This document shows positions 27,635 to 35,993 of a stretch of DNA of 64,000 nucleotides, in pieces. A program made the position numbers and the translations under genes. This DNA is from Nostoc sp. MS1 (GTDB lineage Bacteria; Cyanobacteriota; Cyanobacteriia; Cyanobacteriales; Nostocaceae), in contig NZ_AP023441.1 in the NCBI RefSeq assembly GCF_019976755.1, positions 5,391,501 through 5,455,500 on the forward strand, in the 5' to 3' direction. Under the pieces are notes generated by a model that had not been told where the DNA came from, searched no databases, and saw only the letters and a list, made by a program, of their open reading frames with translations. Position 1 is the first letter of the stretch; every line of letters begins with the position of its first letter.

Positions 27635-28435
27635 ATGAATATTTCTCCTCCGCAAAATAAACCGCGTGTCTCATGGCAGGCGGTTTTCTCCATACTCATC
27701 TTCTTATTCATGTACTTACCTATTTTGGTACTGGGATTTTATAGCTTCAATCAATCACCATACAGTGCAACTTGGCAAGCCTTCACCCTTGATTGGTATT
27801 ACAAGTTGTTAAGTGACGATCGCATCTTATCAGCTTTGAAAAATAGTTTGCTCGTTGCCTTTTGTGCTGTCAGCATCTCCGCCGTGTTGGGAACCCTGAT
27901 GGCGGTAGGTTTGGCACGTTATCAATTTCCAGGTAAGAAGCTGTACCAAGGTGTAGCTTACCTACCGTTAATTATTCCTGATATTGCGATCGCAGTTGCC
28001 ACCCTCGTTTTCTTAGCCGCCTTTGCCATTCCCCTCAGCTTGTGGACAATTGTGTCTGCTCATGTGGTATTTTGTTTAGCCTATATTGCTTTAGTTGTTT
28101 CATCACGGCTCACAAATTTAGACCCCCACTTAGAAGAAGCTGCACTCGATTTAGGTGCGACACCAGTACAAGCATTTCTTCAAGTATTACTACCCCAATT
28201 AATGCCAGGAATTATCTCTGGTTGCCTACTAGCTTTCGTCCTAAGCTTGGATGATTTCTTAATAGCTAGTTTTACTTCTGGTAGTGGTTACAACACCTTA
28301 CCAATGGAAATATTTAGTCGGATTAGAAGTGGTGTAAAACCTGATATTAATGCTCTCAGTGTCTTGTTAATTTTATCATCAGCAATTATTGCTATCATCG
28401 CCGAGTCAGTTCGTTCATTAGGGGAAAGAAAATAA
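27635..28435 (+). CDS. PotC-like ABC transporter permease (orphan)
   Basis: A 266-residue inner-membrane permease with about six membrane segments. Near residues 168-188 is the EAA loop that contacts the ATPase (EAALDLGATPVQAFLQVLLP). The opening FLFMYLPILVLGFYSFN and the overall sequence match the PotC half of spermidine/putrescine importers. In such systems PotA (ATPase), PotB (partner permease) and PotD (binding protein) are encoded alongside, but none lies within the window on either side. It may work with subunits encoded elsewhere. No strong ribosome-binding site precedes the ATG. Confidence 0.85.
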   Translation: MNISPPQNKPRVSWQAVFSILIFLFMYLPILVLGFYSFNQSPYSATWQAFTLDWYYKLLSDDRILSALKNSLLVAFCAVSISAVLGTLMAVGLARYQFPGKKLYQGVAYLPLIIPDIAIAVATLVFLAAFAIPLSLWTIVSAHVVFCLAYIALVVSSRLTNLDPHLEEAALDLGATPVQAFLQVLLPQLMPGIISGCLLAFVLSLDDFLIASFTSGSGYNTLPMEIFSRIRSGVKPDINALSVLLILSSAIIAIIAESVRSLGERK

Positions 28436-28703
28436 ACAAACTTGACAAACTAACACTTTTAAAGATATTATTCTCTTTGTAAGAAATATTAGCTAAATCT
28501 TACATACCCAATATACTAATAAATTTCATCTGTATCAGTCCTTTGAATATTCATACAGATGATAATTATTAATTCGTATTGTCAACTCCTCAACTGCAAA
28601 GTTATTAAAGATTTGAATTTTGAATTGTGATTTGTCTAGATATTGCTTTTCAATTAGCTAATATTGGGGCTAAGTTTGGACAAGATGCTATTATCCCTTC
28701 GTT

Positions 28704-30554
28704 ATGCAAATCTGCCAACATCCCAATTGCTCAAACCCATTCAATCCTGATGGCAATAGATTTTGCATGAGTTGCGGACAAAGCAACTTCGGCAAACTCC
28801 TCAGAAATCGCTACCGCGTACTCGGACTATTAGGTGAAGGTGGGTTCAGCAAAACCTACGTAGCCGAAGACGCTGATAGATTAGATGCGCCTTGTGTCAT
28901 CAAACAGTTCTTCCCACAAGTTCAAGGAACCGGAGAACGCTCTAAAGCAGCAGAGTTCTTTAAAGAAGAAGCATTCCGTCTATATGAACTGGGAGAAAAT
29001 CACAGTCAAATACCGCGATTATTAGCTTACTTTGAACAAGGTTCTAGCTTATACCTTGTACAAGAGTTTATTCAAGGATTAACTCTTTTACAAGAAGTTA
29101 AACAAGAACCATTCACAGAAGAAAAAGTCCGGCAACTGTTAATTGATATATTACCAGTTCTCGATTTCATTCATCTACACAACGTTATTCACCGCGACAT
29201 CAAACCAGAAAATATTATCCGACGTGATAGTGATGATAAATTAGTATTAATAGATTTTGGGGGAGCAAAACAAGTCACCCAAACGAGTATCGCTAGACAA
29301 GCAACAGCTATCTATACCCTTGGTTATGCACCAACAGAACAAATGGCAGGGTTTGCTTGCCATGCTAGTGATTTATATGCCTTGGGTGTAACTTGTGTCA
29401 GGTTGTTGACGCAATGTCTACCACAACATAATAGTTATGGGAATTTTGAGGATCATATTTATGATCCCATGAATGGCAAATGGCTATGGCAAGAACATTT
29501 ACAGCAACAAGGTATCACCGTCAGCGATAATTTAAGCCAAATTTTAGATAAGTTGCTGAAACATTTACCTAACGAAAGATATCAATCAGCCGCAGAAGTT
29601 CTTCATGATTTAAAAGTATATACAAACATTGTTGTAGAAACCCAAATACCAACTACTCAACCGACATTAGTACCACAACCTCCAGCTATCCAAAAAACGA
29701 AACTACCATTACCCCCCTTACAAACCTTTGAGTTTGAACTGGTGACAGTAGATACAGCCGGGAGAGTAGTAAACCGCGATCGCCATAATGCCCAATATCT
29801 GGTAGAACAATTAAATAAAGATATCACCCTAGAAATGGTGTCAATTCCTGGTGGTGCATACCTGATGGGTTCGCCCAACTTTGAAGGAGATGCTGATGAA
29901 CGCCCCCAACACCAAGTGGCGATCGCACCCTTTTTCATGGGAAAATATCCTGTAACTCAGGCACAATGGCGTGCTGTCGCAGGCTTACCCAAAATCAAGC
30001 AAGCCTTAAACCCCTACCCCTCAAAATATAAAGGACAAAATCGACCAGTAGAAAACGTTTCTTGGCATGAAGTTTTAGAGTTTTGTGCCAGACTATCCCA
30101 GAAAACTGGACGAGAATATCGCCTCCCCAGCGAAGCCGAATGGGAATATGCTTGTCGCGCCGGAACTACCACCTCATTTCATTTTGGCGAAACCCTCACC
30201 TCTGACTTAGCCAACTTTAGCGACGCTGAGAGTCAAAATATCGAAGCCAAAACCAGATACCGCAAAGAAACCACTGATGTTGGTAGTTTCTGTGTAGCCA
30301 ACGCCTTTGGATTATATGATATGCACGGACTGGTGTGGGAGTGGTGCGCCGACCCTTGGCATATTAACTATAATGGCGCACCAAACAATGGTAGTGTGTG
30401 GGAAGAAGGCGGTGATATATATCGCCGGGTGTTGCGCGGTGGTTCTTGGAACTTTGGCGCAGAATTATGTCGCAGCGCCAGTCGCACTTGGAACGAGTCG
30501 GATGGCGGTTTGAGGATATGCGGCTTTCGCGTTGTTTTTTCCGTAGGTATGTAG
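28704..30554 (+). CDS. Ser/Thr protein kinase fused to FGE-sulfatase domain
   Basis: 616 residues. A short zinc-ribbon-like N-terminus (C-x4-C ... C-x2-C within the first 25 residues) is followed by a eukaryotic-type kinase (about 34-300): LLGEGGFSKTYVAED glycine loop, Lys in CVIKQF, catalytic HRDIKPENI and DFG as LIDFGGAKQV, so the key residues are present. A linker with Pro/Gln leads to a formylglycine-generating-enzyme-like domain (about 375-615; SIPGGAYLMGSPNFEGDADERPQH, RLPSEAEWEYACRAG, RGGSWNF). In cyanobacteria such fusions are common; the FGE-like part usually serves an unknown, non-sulfatase role. Soluble, no membrane segment. It stands as a single gene; a hairpin overlaps its stop. 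Confidence 0.92.
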   Translation: MQICQHPNCSNPFNPDGNRFCMSCGQSNFGKLLRNRYRVLGLLGEGGFSKTYVAEDADRLDAPCVIKQFFPQVQGTGERSKAAEFFKEEAFRLYELGENHSQIPRLLAYFEQGSSLYLVQEFIQGLTLLQEVKQEPFTEEKVRQLLIDILPVLDFIHLHNVIHRDIKPENIIRRDSDDKLVLIDFGGAKQVTQTSIARQATAIYTLGYAPTEQMAGFACHASDLYALGVTCVRLLTQCLPQHNSYGNFEDHIYDPMNGKWLWQEHLQQQGITVSDNLSQILDKLLKHLPNERYQSAAEVLHDLKVYTNIVVETQIPTTQPTLVPQPPAIQKTKLPLPPLQTFEFELVTVDTAGRVVNRDRHNAQYLVEQLNKDITLEMVSIPGGAYLMGSPNFEGDADERPQHQVAIAPFFMGKYPVTQAQWRAVAGLPKIKQALNPYPSKYKGQNRPVENVSWHEVLEFCARLSQKTGREYRLPSEAEWEYACRAGTTTSFHFGETLTSDLANFSDAESQNIEAKTRYRKETTDVGSFCVANAFGLYDMHGLVWEWCADPWHINYNGAPNNGSVWEEGGDIYRRVLRGGSWNFGAELCRSASRTWNESDGGLRICGFRVVFSVGM

Positions 30555-30574
30555 GGACGTACAGATGTACGCCC
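30554..30574 (+). terminator. Hairpin at the kinase-FGE stop codon
   Basis: GGGACGTAC-AGAT-GTACGCCC forms a stem with one bulge starting at the last base of the stop codon. It lacks a good T-run, so it may be a dispersed palindrome acting as a transcript end rather than a classic terminator. Confidence 0.4.
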
Positions 30575-30641
30575 TCAAAGATAATGGATGTGTTGCAAAT
30601 ATTCTTTGTAATATAAAACTATTAAAATTTCTAGTATTTGT

Positions 30642-31028
30642 ATGAAAACTATTGGTATCCACCACATAGCAATTATTTGTTCTGACTACGAACGTTCAAA
30701 AAAATTTTATGTAGATGTTCTAGGCTTTAAAATCATTAAAGAAACATTCCGAGCCGAGCGAGATTCTTATAAATTAGATTTACTTATTAATGATAATACT
30801 CAGATTGAGTTATTTTCTTTTCCCAATACTCCCCTACGAGTAAGTAATCCAGAAGCTTGTGGGTTAAGACATTTAGCCTTCTCTGTTGAAAATATAGAAG
30901 AGACTGTTACTGATCTAAAATTGAATGATATAGACACAGAGAATATTAGAATTGATGAGATTACAGGCAAAAGATTTACTTTTTTTAAAGACCCAGATAA
31001 CTTGCCTCTAGAGATTTATGAGGTTTAA
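30642..31028 (+). CDS. VOC-family (glyoxalase/bleomycin resistance) protein, YaeR-like
   Basis: A 128-residue single-module vicinal-oxygen-chelate protein of usual length. It has the expected metal-ligand positions: His in GIHHIAIIC, Glu in TQIELFSF, His in GLRHLAFSV and Glu in LPLEIYEV, so a metal site is likely complete. The closest family that I recognise is YaeR/SMU1112c, whose substrate is not known. It is 87 bp downstream of the kinase-FGE gene on the same strand but separated by a hairpin. Confidence 0.85.
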   Translation: MKTIGIHHIAIICSDYERSKKFYVDVLGFKIIKETFRAERDSYKLDLLINDNTQIELFSFPNTPLRVSNPEACGLRHLAFSVENIEETVTDLKLNDIDTENIRIDEITGKRFTFFKDPDNLPLEIYEV

Positions 31029-31036
31029 AAAATATA

Positions 31037-31064
31037 GTAGAGACGTTACATGTAACGTCTCTAC
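31037..31064. repeat. Perfect 28-bp palindrome
   Basis: The two 14-base arms, GTAGAGACGTTACA and its exact complement, abut with no loop, 8 bp after the VOC gene stop. It could end transcription of that gene or be one of the dispersed GTAGAGACGT palindromes common in Nostoc genomes. Confidence 0.7.
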
Positions 31065-31153
31065 ATGGTTTTGGGTTTTACGCTTGTACCTCATCTACGC
31101 AAAATTTGCTGTATTTTTCTAATTTCTCTCTTTTTCAATCAGCAAAACAAGAA

Positions 31154-32253
31154 TAAAATAACGTGAGTTCGATGAGAGAAGAAAGCCAGAAAGCTAGTAT
31201 AAAAAGGAATTGGCGAACAAGGAAATCAAAGAACAGTAAAATTTATGGCAAGAGGGTGAAAAAAACATAAAAAAGACCGAGACTAAAAAATATCATTACA
31301 AAATCAGGGTCTCGGCTATGTCTACTATTGTATCTCGCCTCGATATTACACAAGTATTCTGTGATGTAGATGATTTCTGTAAACAGTGGGAACAGTTATG
31401 GCAAGTGATCCCACAGCTACCATCGATAACAGGAGAACGTCGTAGTCGCTCAAGGATGAGCATATCGGAAGTGATGACAATAGTCATTGCCTTTCATGGT
31501 AGTGGATATCGAACATTTAAGGAATTTTATACATTGCACGTACTACCTGGTTGGCGTGGGGCATTTCCCAACTTGGTGAGCTACAACAGATTTGTAGAAT
31601 TGATGCCGTGGTGCTTAATGCTGTTGTGCTGCTTTTTGCATACAAGGACAGGAGAAATTACGGGAATTAGTTTTATTGATTCAACGCCTATTAATGTGTG
31701 CCATAATTGCCGCGCCCATGCACATAAAGTATTTAAAGGATTAGTAAATTGGGGCAAAAACTCGGTCGGTTGGCACTTCGGATTCAAACTTCATTTGATA
31801 ATTAATGACCAAGGTGAATTGTTGGCATTTAAATTAACTTCTGCCAACGTAGATGACCGCAAGCCAGTGCCAGAAATGACTGAGGATTTGATTGGCAAAC
31901 TGTTTGGTGACCGAGGATATGTTTCACAAAAATTATTTGAAGAGTTATACGAACGAGGTTTAGAGCTAATTACTAAATCCAAGAAAAACATGAAAAATCG
32001 CTTGGTCAAGTTGCTTGATAAAATTTTGTTACGTAAACGAGCAGTCATTGAATCAGTGAATGACCATCTCAAAAATATTTGTCAAATAGAACACTCTCGA
32101 CATCGTAGTCCACTTAACTTTTTGGTTAATTTAATGGCAGGCTTGGCAGCTTATACTTATTTGCCTAAAAAACCATCTATTGATATTTATCCAAAAGACT
32201 TGCCTGCTCTACCTCCTGCCATTTTTTAGCTCCGTCGAACTCACGTTAAAATA
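31154..32253. mobile_element. IS982-type insertion sequence with target duplication
   Basis: The element proper is 31161-32246 (1086 bp). Its ends share the inverted repeat ACGTGAGTTCGA, extended imperfectly inward. A 7-bp direct repeat TAAAATA flanks it at 31154-31160 and 32247-32253. One intact transposase gene fills it. Length, repeats and duplication fit IS982. Preserved ends plus an intact gene suggest recent insertion. Confidence 0.88.
31318..32229 (+). CDS. IS982 family transposase
   Basis: 303 residues, about full length for the family. The DDE acid residues can be placed: Asp in FIDSTPINVC, Asp in LFGDRGYVSQ and Glu in RAVIESVNDHLKN. The N-terminal region has the family's helical DNA-binding part with RSRMSISEVMTIVIAFHGSGYRTFKEFY. 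It ends 17 bp from the right terminal repeat. I see no frameshift or stop, so the enzyme may be active. Confidence 0.92.
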   Translation: MSTIVSRLDITQVFCDVDDFCKQWEQLWQVIPQLPSITGERRSRSRMSISEVMTIVIAFHGSGYRTFKEFYTLHVLPGWRGAFPNLVSYNRFVELMPWCLMLLCCFLHTRTGEITGISFIDSTPINVCHNCRAHAHKVFKGLVNWGKNSVGWHFGFKLHLIINDQGELLAFKLTSANVDDRKPVPEMTEDLIGKLFGDRGYVSQKLFEELYERGLELITKSKKNMKNRLVKLLDKILLRKRAVIESVNDHLKNICQIEHSRHRSPLNFLVNLMAGLAAYTYLPKKPSIDIYPKDLPALPPAIF

Positions 32254-32336
32254 TCATCACTCAAATTAATAAAGGCGCAATCTCTTGCGCCTCTACTTGG
32301 TTATCTATTTAATGAGTCTTGAAAATGGTTATAAAT

Positions 32337-33335
32337 TTACACCAACTTCAAATCAGGATACTCAGCAAATAAATCATCAGAAGTGAGAGTATCACCTTCA
32401 GCTTGGGGAGTCCACAACACCTCAATTGCTAGAAGTTGTTCAGCTGGAAGACTACCAATTTGCCGTAAAGCTTGGCGCAAGTCATCAGCGCTGTTAACGG
32501 CTGGGAGTTCAAATTTACCTAAAGTCGCCGCCAAGAGGGTGACAATAATATATTCGCCAGGGCCTTCAGTTATTAGGCGGGTTGGGTTATCTATTTCATC
32601 AGCCGCAGGTAAAGCATCTTTAGCACGCGCTGCTTTTAGCTGGTTGTTGACGTTAGATAGAGTTTCTTCAGTAAACTTACTGCGTTCTGCTAACGCTAGG
32701 CGATTAAATTGAGATTCTGCTGCATTTAACTTCGCTTGTTGTGTACCAGCACCCGCATATACCCAATATTCAGGGTGACGTAGTAAAGCTAGGCTGGCTT
32801 CTTGCAGCACTTCAGCTCGTCCTTGGGGGGAATTGGTATCAGCCGTTTCCGCCATGTGGTTGAGTTCTGGCTGCAAATCTCGCGCTTGTGCTAATAAGCC
32901 AACTTGCAAGCGACATACTGTAACTGTGGGGTTTTCGCTGTAACCAACATCTTCGCCTACTTCTCCACTGGTGGCGCGACGGAAGGCTTGTAATAGGAAA
33001 TTAGCGATCGCAAAAAATATTAAGATGCCAAATAAACCGCCAAATCCTCCCCCAATACCCCAGAAAGGCAGTAAAAAGGGGAAACCAAAGCCACCACCAG
33101 GGTAGGGAGCATAACCATATCCTCCACCGCCATATCCACCACCATATCCACCACCGGGAGGTGAATAAGTGCGGCTAGAAGGCGCTCTAAAGGAACCACC
33201 ACCAATTCGTCCACCACTGCGAGCTGCTAATGCGCCATCGGCGTGTCCCAACGCCAAAGCTAACACCAGTCCCAGTGTAACGACAGTTTTTAACAGAGGT
33301 TTGATAGTTTGTAGTAGTTTTTTAGGCATATTCAC
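32337..33335 (-). CDS. DUF1517 family membrane protein
   Basis: 332 residues. It has a hydrophobic N-terminal segment ending in ALGHADGALAA (signal peptide or anchor), a Gly/Tyr/Pro-rich low-complexity region (about residues 40-80), a membrane segment (LFGILIFFAIANFLLQAF, about 103-120) and a conserved C-terminal domain typical of DUF1517. Family members occur in cyanobacteria and plant plastids and are associated with thylakoid or envelope membranes; the biochemical role is unknown to me. It stands alone; ATG is supported by the signal-like N-terminus. Confidence 0.88.
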   Translation of the reverse strand: MNMPKKLLQTIKPLLKTVVTLGLVLALALGHADGALAARSGGRIGGGSFRAPSSRTYSPPGGGYGGGYGGGGYGYAPYPGGGFGFPFLLPFWGIGGGFGGLFGILIFFAIANFLLQAFRRATSGEVGEDVGYSENPTVTVCRLQVGLLAQARDLQPELNHMAETADTNSPQGRAEVLQEASLALLRHPEYWVYAGAGTQQAKLNAAESQFNRLALAERSKFTEETLSNVNNQLKAARAKDALPAADEIDNPTRLITEGPGEYIIVTLLAATLGKFELPAVNSADDLRQALRQIGSLPAEQLLAIEVLWTPQAEGDTLTSDDLFAEYPDLKLV

Positions 33336-34451
33336 ATTCGCTCGAAAAACAGTATCACTTATTTAATTCTTATCTTTTGGCAGAAGCATTGCAGTGCTTA
33401 TGTGATGCCAGTCAGTAGTTAAGTTAGGGAGTTTTAGGATTGGCAGTAGCTCGGTGTATGTAGCTACATATTCAATCTACCGCGTCTTGCCTTGGCTAGA
33501 CAGCAAACCAAGGGGGGATTTCTATTGCAGATAACCGTACCTCAAAAGTTATCCTCTATGAGAGAACTTTGGGATGAATTAATAATTACAGAGGTAAGGA
33601 GTTAGAAAATAATTTTTTGATTTGTTACGTATTTTCCTTTAAATTACTGAAATCCTCGGTTTATACTAATTCTCCCAAATTCAGCCACAGTCAAAGCCCA
33701 GCAAAGTCTGTTTACATCTAATCTTTGCTTAATTATAAATTATGTTTTGGTATTTTTTGATACTAAATATGGCAATTACTTATACTCTAATTTTCGTCAG
33801 AAATTTTTGTCTTTGTTTATCCTATAGGGCATTTTGGCATGATATTTTGATGTAAATAAGATATGCTTTTGCCCAGAAATCTTTTTAGTATTTTTTGTTT
33901 CAGTTCTCGATTGAAAAATACTAATATAATTCTTAACTTACGTTTTTTAATGTATTTGTTATTAAAATAACAGTTCGCAACAAAATATTTAATTAACAAA
34001 TACTTCACTAAATTAATAAATTAATCTCTATATTTTCTCCTCTAAAATAGAGTTAACGCCAACTAATTTTTTTCGTTCATTAATAACAGTAACTATAAAG
34101 TTCAGGGCTACCAGCGTAATTTGGCTGGACAGGAATTTGTAAATTTTTATAAAGAAAAGCCAAAAATACTGAGATTTTTGCGGCGAATTATTGGCTAAAC
34201 TAAAAAAAAAGGAGAAAATTAGATACAAGATCATTGTTTTATTCAGTAAATTTACTAGAAAAATATTAACTTTCTGAAAAGAGGTGTAAATAACGACAAT
34301 TAATTTTTTGCTTACAAGTAAGTAATGAATTAATTTAGTACAAAAGTATTAGTTTGCCCTTTGATGAGACAAACAGACTCACACTAGTTACTTCGCTTTA
34401 GTTGCAGTTTGAATTATCACGACTTATCGAGTTAACTGTATTTGACTTAAC
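33336..34451. other. Long intergenic region (1.1 kb), no gene supported
   Basis: It is AT-rich with only short open frames (60-70 residues) of low complexity that match nothing I know. A hairpin CCTTGG-12 nt-CCAAGG occurs at 33490-33513. The length and divergent arrangement leave room for promoters, a small RNA or a vanished gene, none of which I can demonstrate. Confidence 0.5.
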
Positions 34452-35687
34452 ATGGAAAACATCTCGCAACTGGCAACAACAATCCAAGACACGACAGCCT
34501 CCCCAGAAATTTTAGTAATATCGCGTCTTTTTTTGCCTAAAGAAGCTGTAATTGGGGAGTATCTTTACAATCGCTGTCTTCAAGATCCAGAACAAGTAGT
34601 TGTTTTGGCGGCTAGTTGTAGAGGGGATAAAGCATTTGATCAAGCACAACAGTTTCCTGTATATCGTTGGCCAGATGCTAAACATTGGCTAGGTAATTTT
34701 TTAGGAAGTTATTTACAACCCTTGTTTAATTTGGTGGCAACATTTGTTTTCGCAATCAAATTATATTTTCGTTATCACTATCGTTATATTGAATGGGGAC
34801 ACGGCTACGAGTTTCCCTCACTCTTATTATTGAGCTATATCCTACCCATACGTTTCTTTATTTACTTACACGGCAATGATATTGCTGGTATTTTATCTAA
34901 TCCTTTATGGCGATCGCTTTTTAAATTAACCCTCAAACGTGCCGAAGGGATTGTGTGTAATAGTTCTTCAACACAAAATTATTTAAGAAATACCTTCCGC
35001 TTGCAAACCCCCACCCACGTTATCAATCCCGTAGTTAGACCAGAAAAATTTGGTTTGGGAAGCAATGGTAAAAGCTTAGAAGAACTAAGGGATGGTGAAC
35101 GCCTACGTCAAATTTACAATATTCCCCAAACTGCTGTAGTCATTCTTTCTGTAGGACGCTTAGTCAAACAAAAAAGCTTTGATCGGGTTATTGAAAACCT
35201 ACCATTACTCTTAACTATCGGTGTAGATGTTCACTACATTATCTGCGGTCAAGGCCCTTGTGAACCTGAATTAAAATCCTTAGCAGAGCGTTTGCGCGTA
35301 GATAAGCGGGTACACTTTGCTGGATATGTCAAAAACCAGGAATTACCAAGTTATTATGCTGCTTGCGATATATTCGCCATGCTGACTGCAACAAACACTA
35401 AAGCCAGCAACTTAGAAGGGTTTGGCATCGTTTACTTAGAAGCCAGTTACTTTGGTAAACCTGTAATTGCTTCACGCCACCCTTCTTTAATTGATGTGGT
35501 ACGCCACGAAGAAAACGGCTTATTGGTAAATCCCAAATCTGGTTACGAAGTTTTTCAAGCGTTCAAACAACTGTGCCAAAATCAGCAATTGCGTGAACAA
35601 CTTGGCCGCCGGGGTAAAGAATTAGCCAAACGCAAAACCCTCCATCGTTCCTTATACATGGGACAGAGTTTAGAGGTTAGAGCTTAA
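34452..35687 (+). CDS. Glycosyltransferase family 4
   Basis: 411 residues, GT-B fold. N-terminal half includes a hydrophobic stretch (FLGSYLQPLFNLVATFVFAIKLYF) that may touch the membrane, and FFIYLHGNDIAGIL. The C-terminal Rossmann domain has VILSVGRLVKQKSFDRVIE, YYAACDIFAMLT and the E-x7-E motif EGFGIVYLEASYFGKPVIA. It likely transfers a sugar in polysaccharide or glycolipid synthesis; the substrate cannot be read. It ends two bases before the convergent thiS stop. Confidence 0.9.
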   Translation: MENISQLATTIQDTTASPEILVISRLFLPKEAVIGEYLYNRCLQDPEQVVVLAASCRGDKAFDQAQQFPVYRWPDAKHWLGNFLGSYLQPLFNLVATFVFAIKLYFRYHYRYIEWGHGYEFPSLLLLSYILPIRFFIYLHGNDIAGILSNPLWRSLFKLTLKRAEGIVCNSSSTQNYLRNTFRLQTPTHVINPVVRPEKFGLGSNGKSLEELRDGERLRQIYNIPQTAVVILSVGRLVKQKSFDRVIENLPLLLTIGVDVHYIICGQGPCEPELKSLAERLRVDKRVHFAGYVKNQELPSYYAACDIFAMLTATNTKASNLEGFGIVYLEASYFGKPVIASRHPSLIDVVRHEENGLLVNPKSGYEVFQAFKQLCQNQQLREQLGRRGKELAKRKTLHRSLYMGQSLEVRA

Positions 35688-35688
35688 A

Positions 35689-35901
35689 TCAACCACCGCC
35701 AACAATTGTCACTACCTCTAAGCGATCGCCTGATTGTACTTGAGTATGTTCCCAGAACTGGCGGTGTAAAATTTCCCCGTTATACTCTACCGCCACTAAT
35801 CGGGGATTAAACCCCAATTGCTGAAGTAAAACGGGTAAAGAAGTTTGGGACACACAATTTTGTGTTTCCCCATTTACTTGTAAGGTAATTGAATTAGTCA
35901 T
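35689..35901 (-). CDS. thiS: Sulfur carrier protein ThiS
   Basis: 70 residues, the normal ThiS length, beta-grasp fold. It ends in VVTIVGGG; the terminal Gly-Gly is adenylated and turned into the thiocarboxylate that donates sulfur to the thiazole of thiamine. It lies 92 bp downstream of thiE on the same strand, fitting a thiamine operon. The ATG sits within a TTAGTCATTGGTCATTAGTC repeat, and no Shine-Dalgarno site can be seen, so translation may be weak or coupled. Confidence 0.9.
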   Translation of the reverse strand: MTNSITLQVNGETQNCVSQTSLPVLLQQLGFNPRLVAVEYNGEILHRQFWEHTQVQSGDRLEVVTIVGGG

Positions 35902-35939
35902 TGGTCATTAGTCAACAGTCAACAGTCAACAGTCAAAAG
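35890..35939. repeat. Short tandem repeat (CAGTCAA heptamers) between thiS and thiE
   Basis: Two GTCATT(A/G)GT-type units are followed by CAGTCAA repeated about four times. It is a short tandemly repeated repetitive (STRR) sequence of the heterocystous cyanobacterial type. It covers the start codon of thiS and its upstream region. Related GTCATTAGTC blocks occur at 44638-44677 and 57314-57356. Confidence 0.8.
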
Positions 35940-35993
35940 GCTGAGGTTTTTTCCCTTTCGCCTTTCCCCTTTCACCTTTTCCCCTCTTCCCAC

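Noticed and set aside
33817..34234. Two short open frames (63 and 68 residues) in the long gap
   Set aside because: They are AT-rich low-complexity translations without ribosome-binding sites or known family.
35890..35939. CRISPR-like array
   Set aside because: The repeats are 7-bp direct tandems without spacers, and no cas gene is present.
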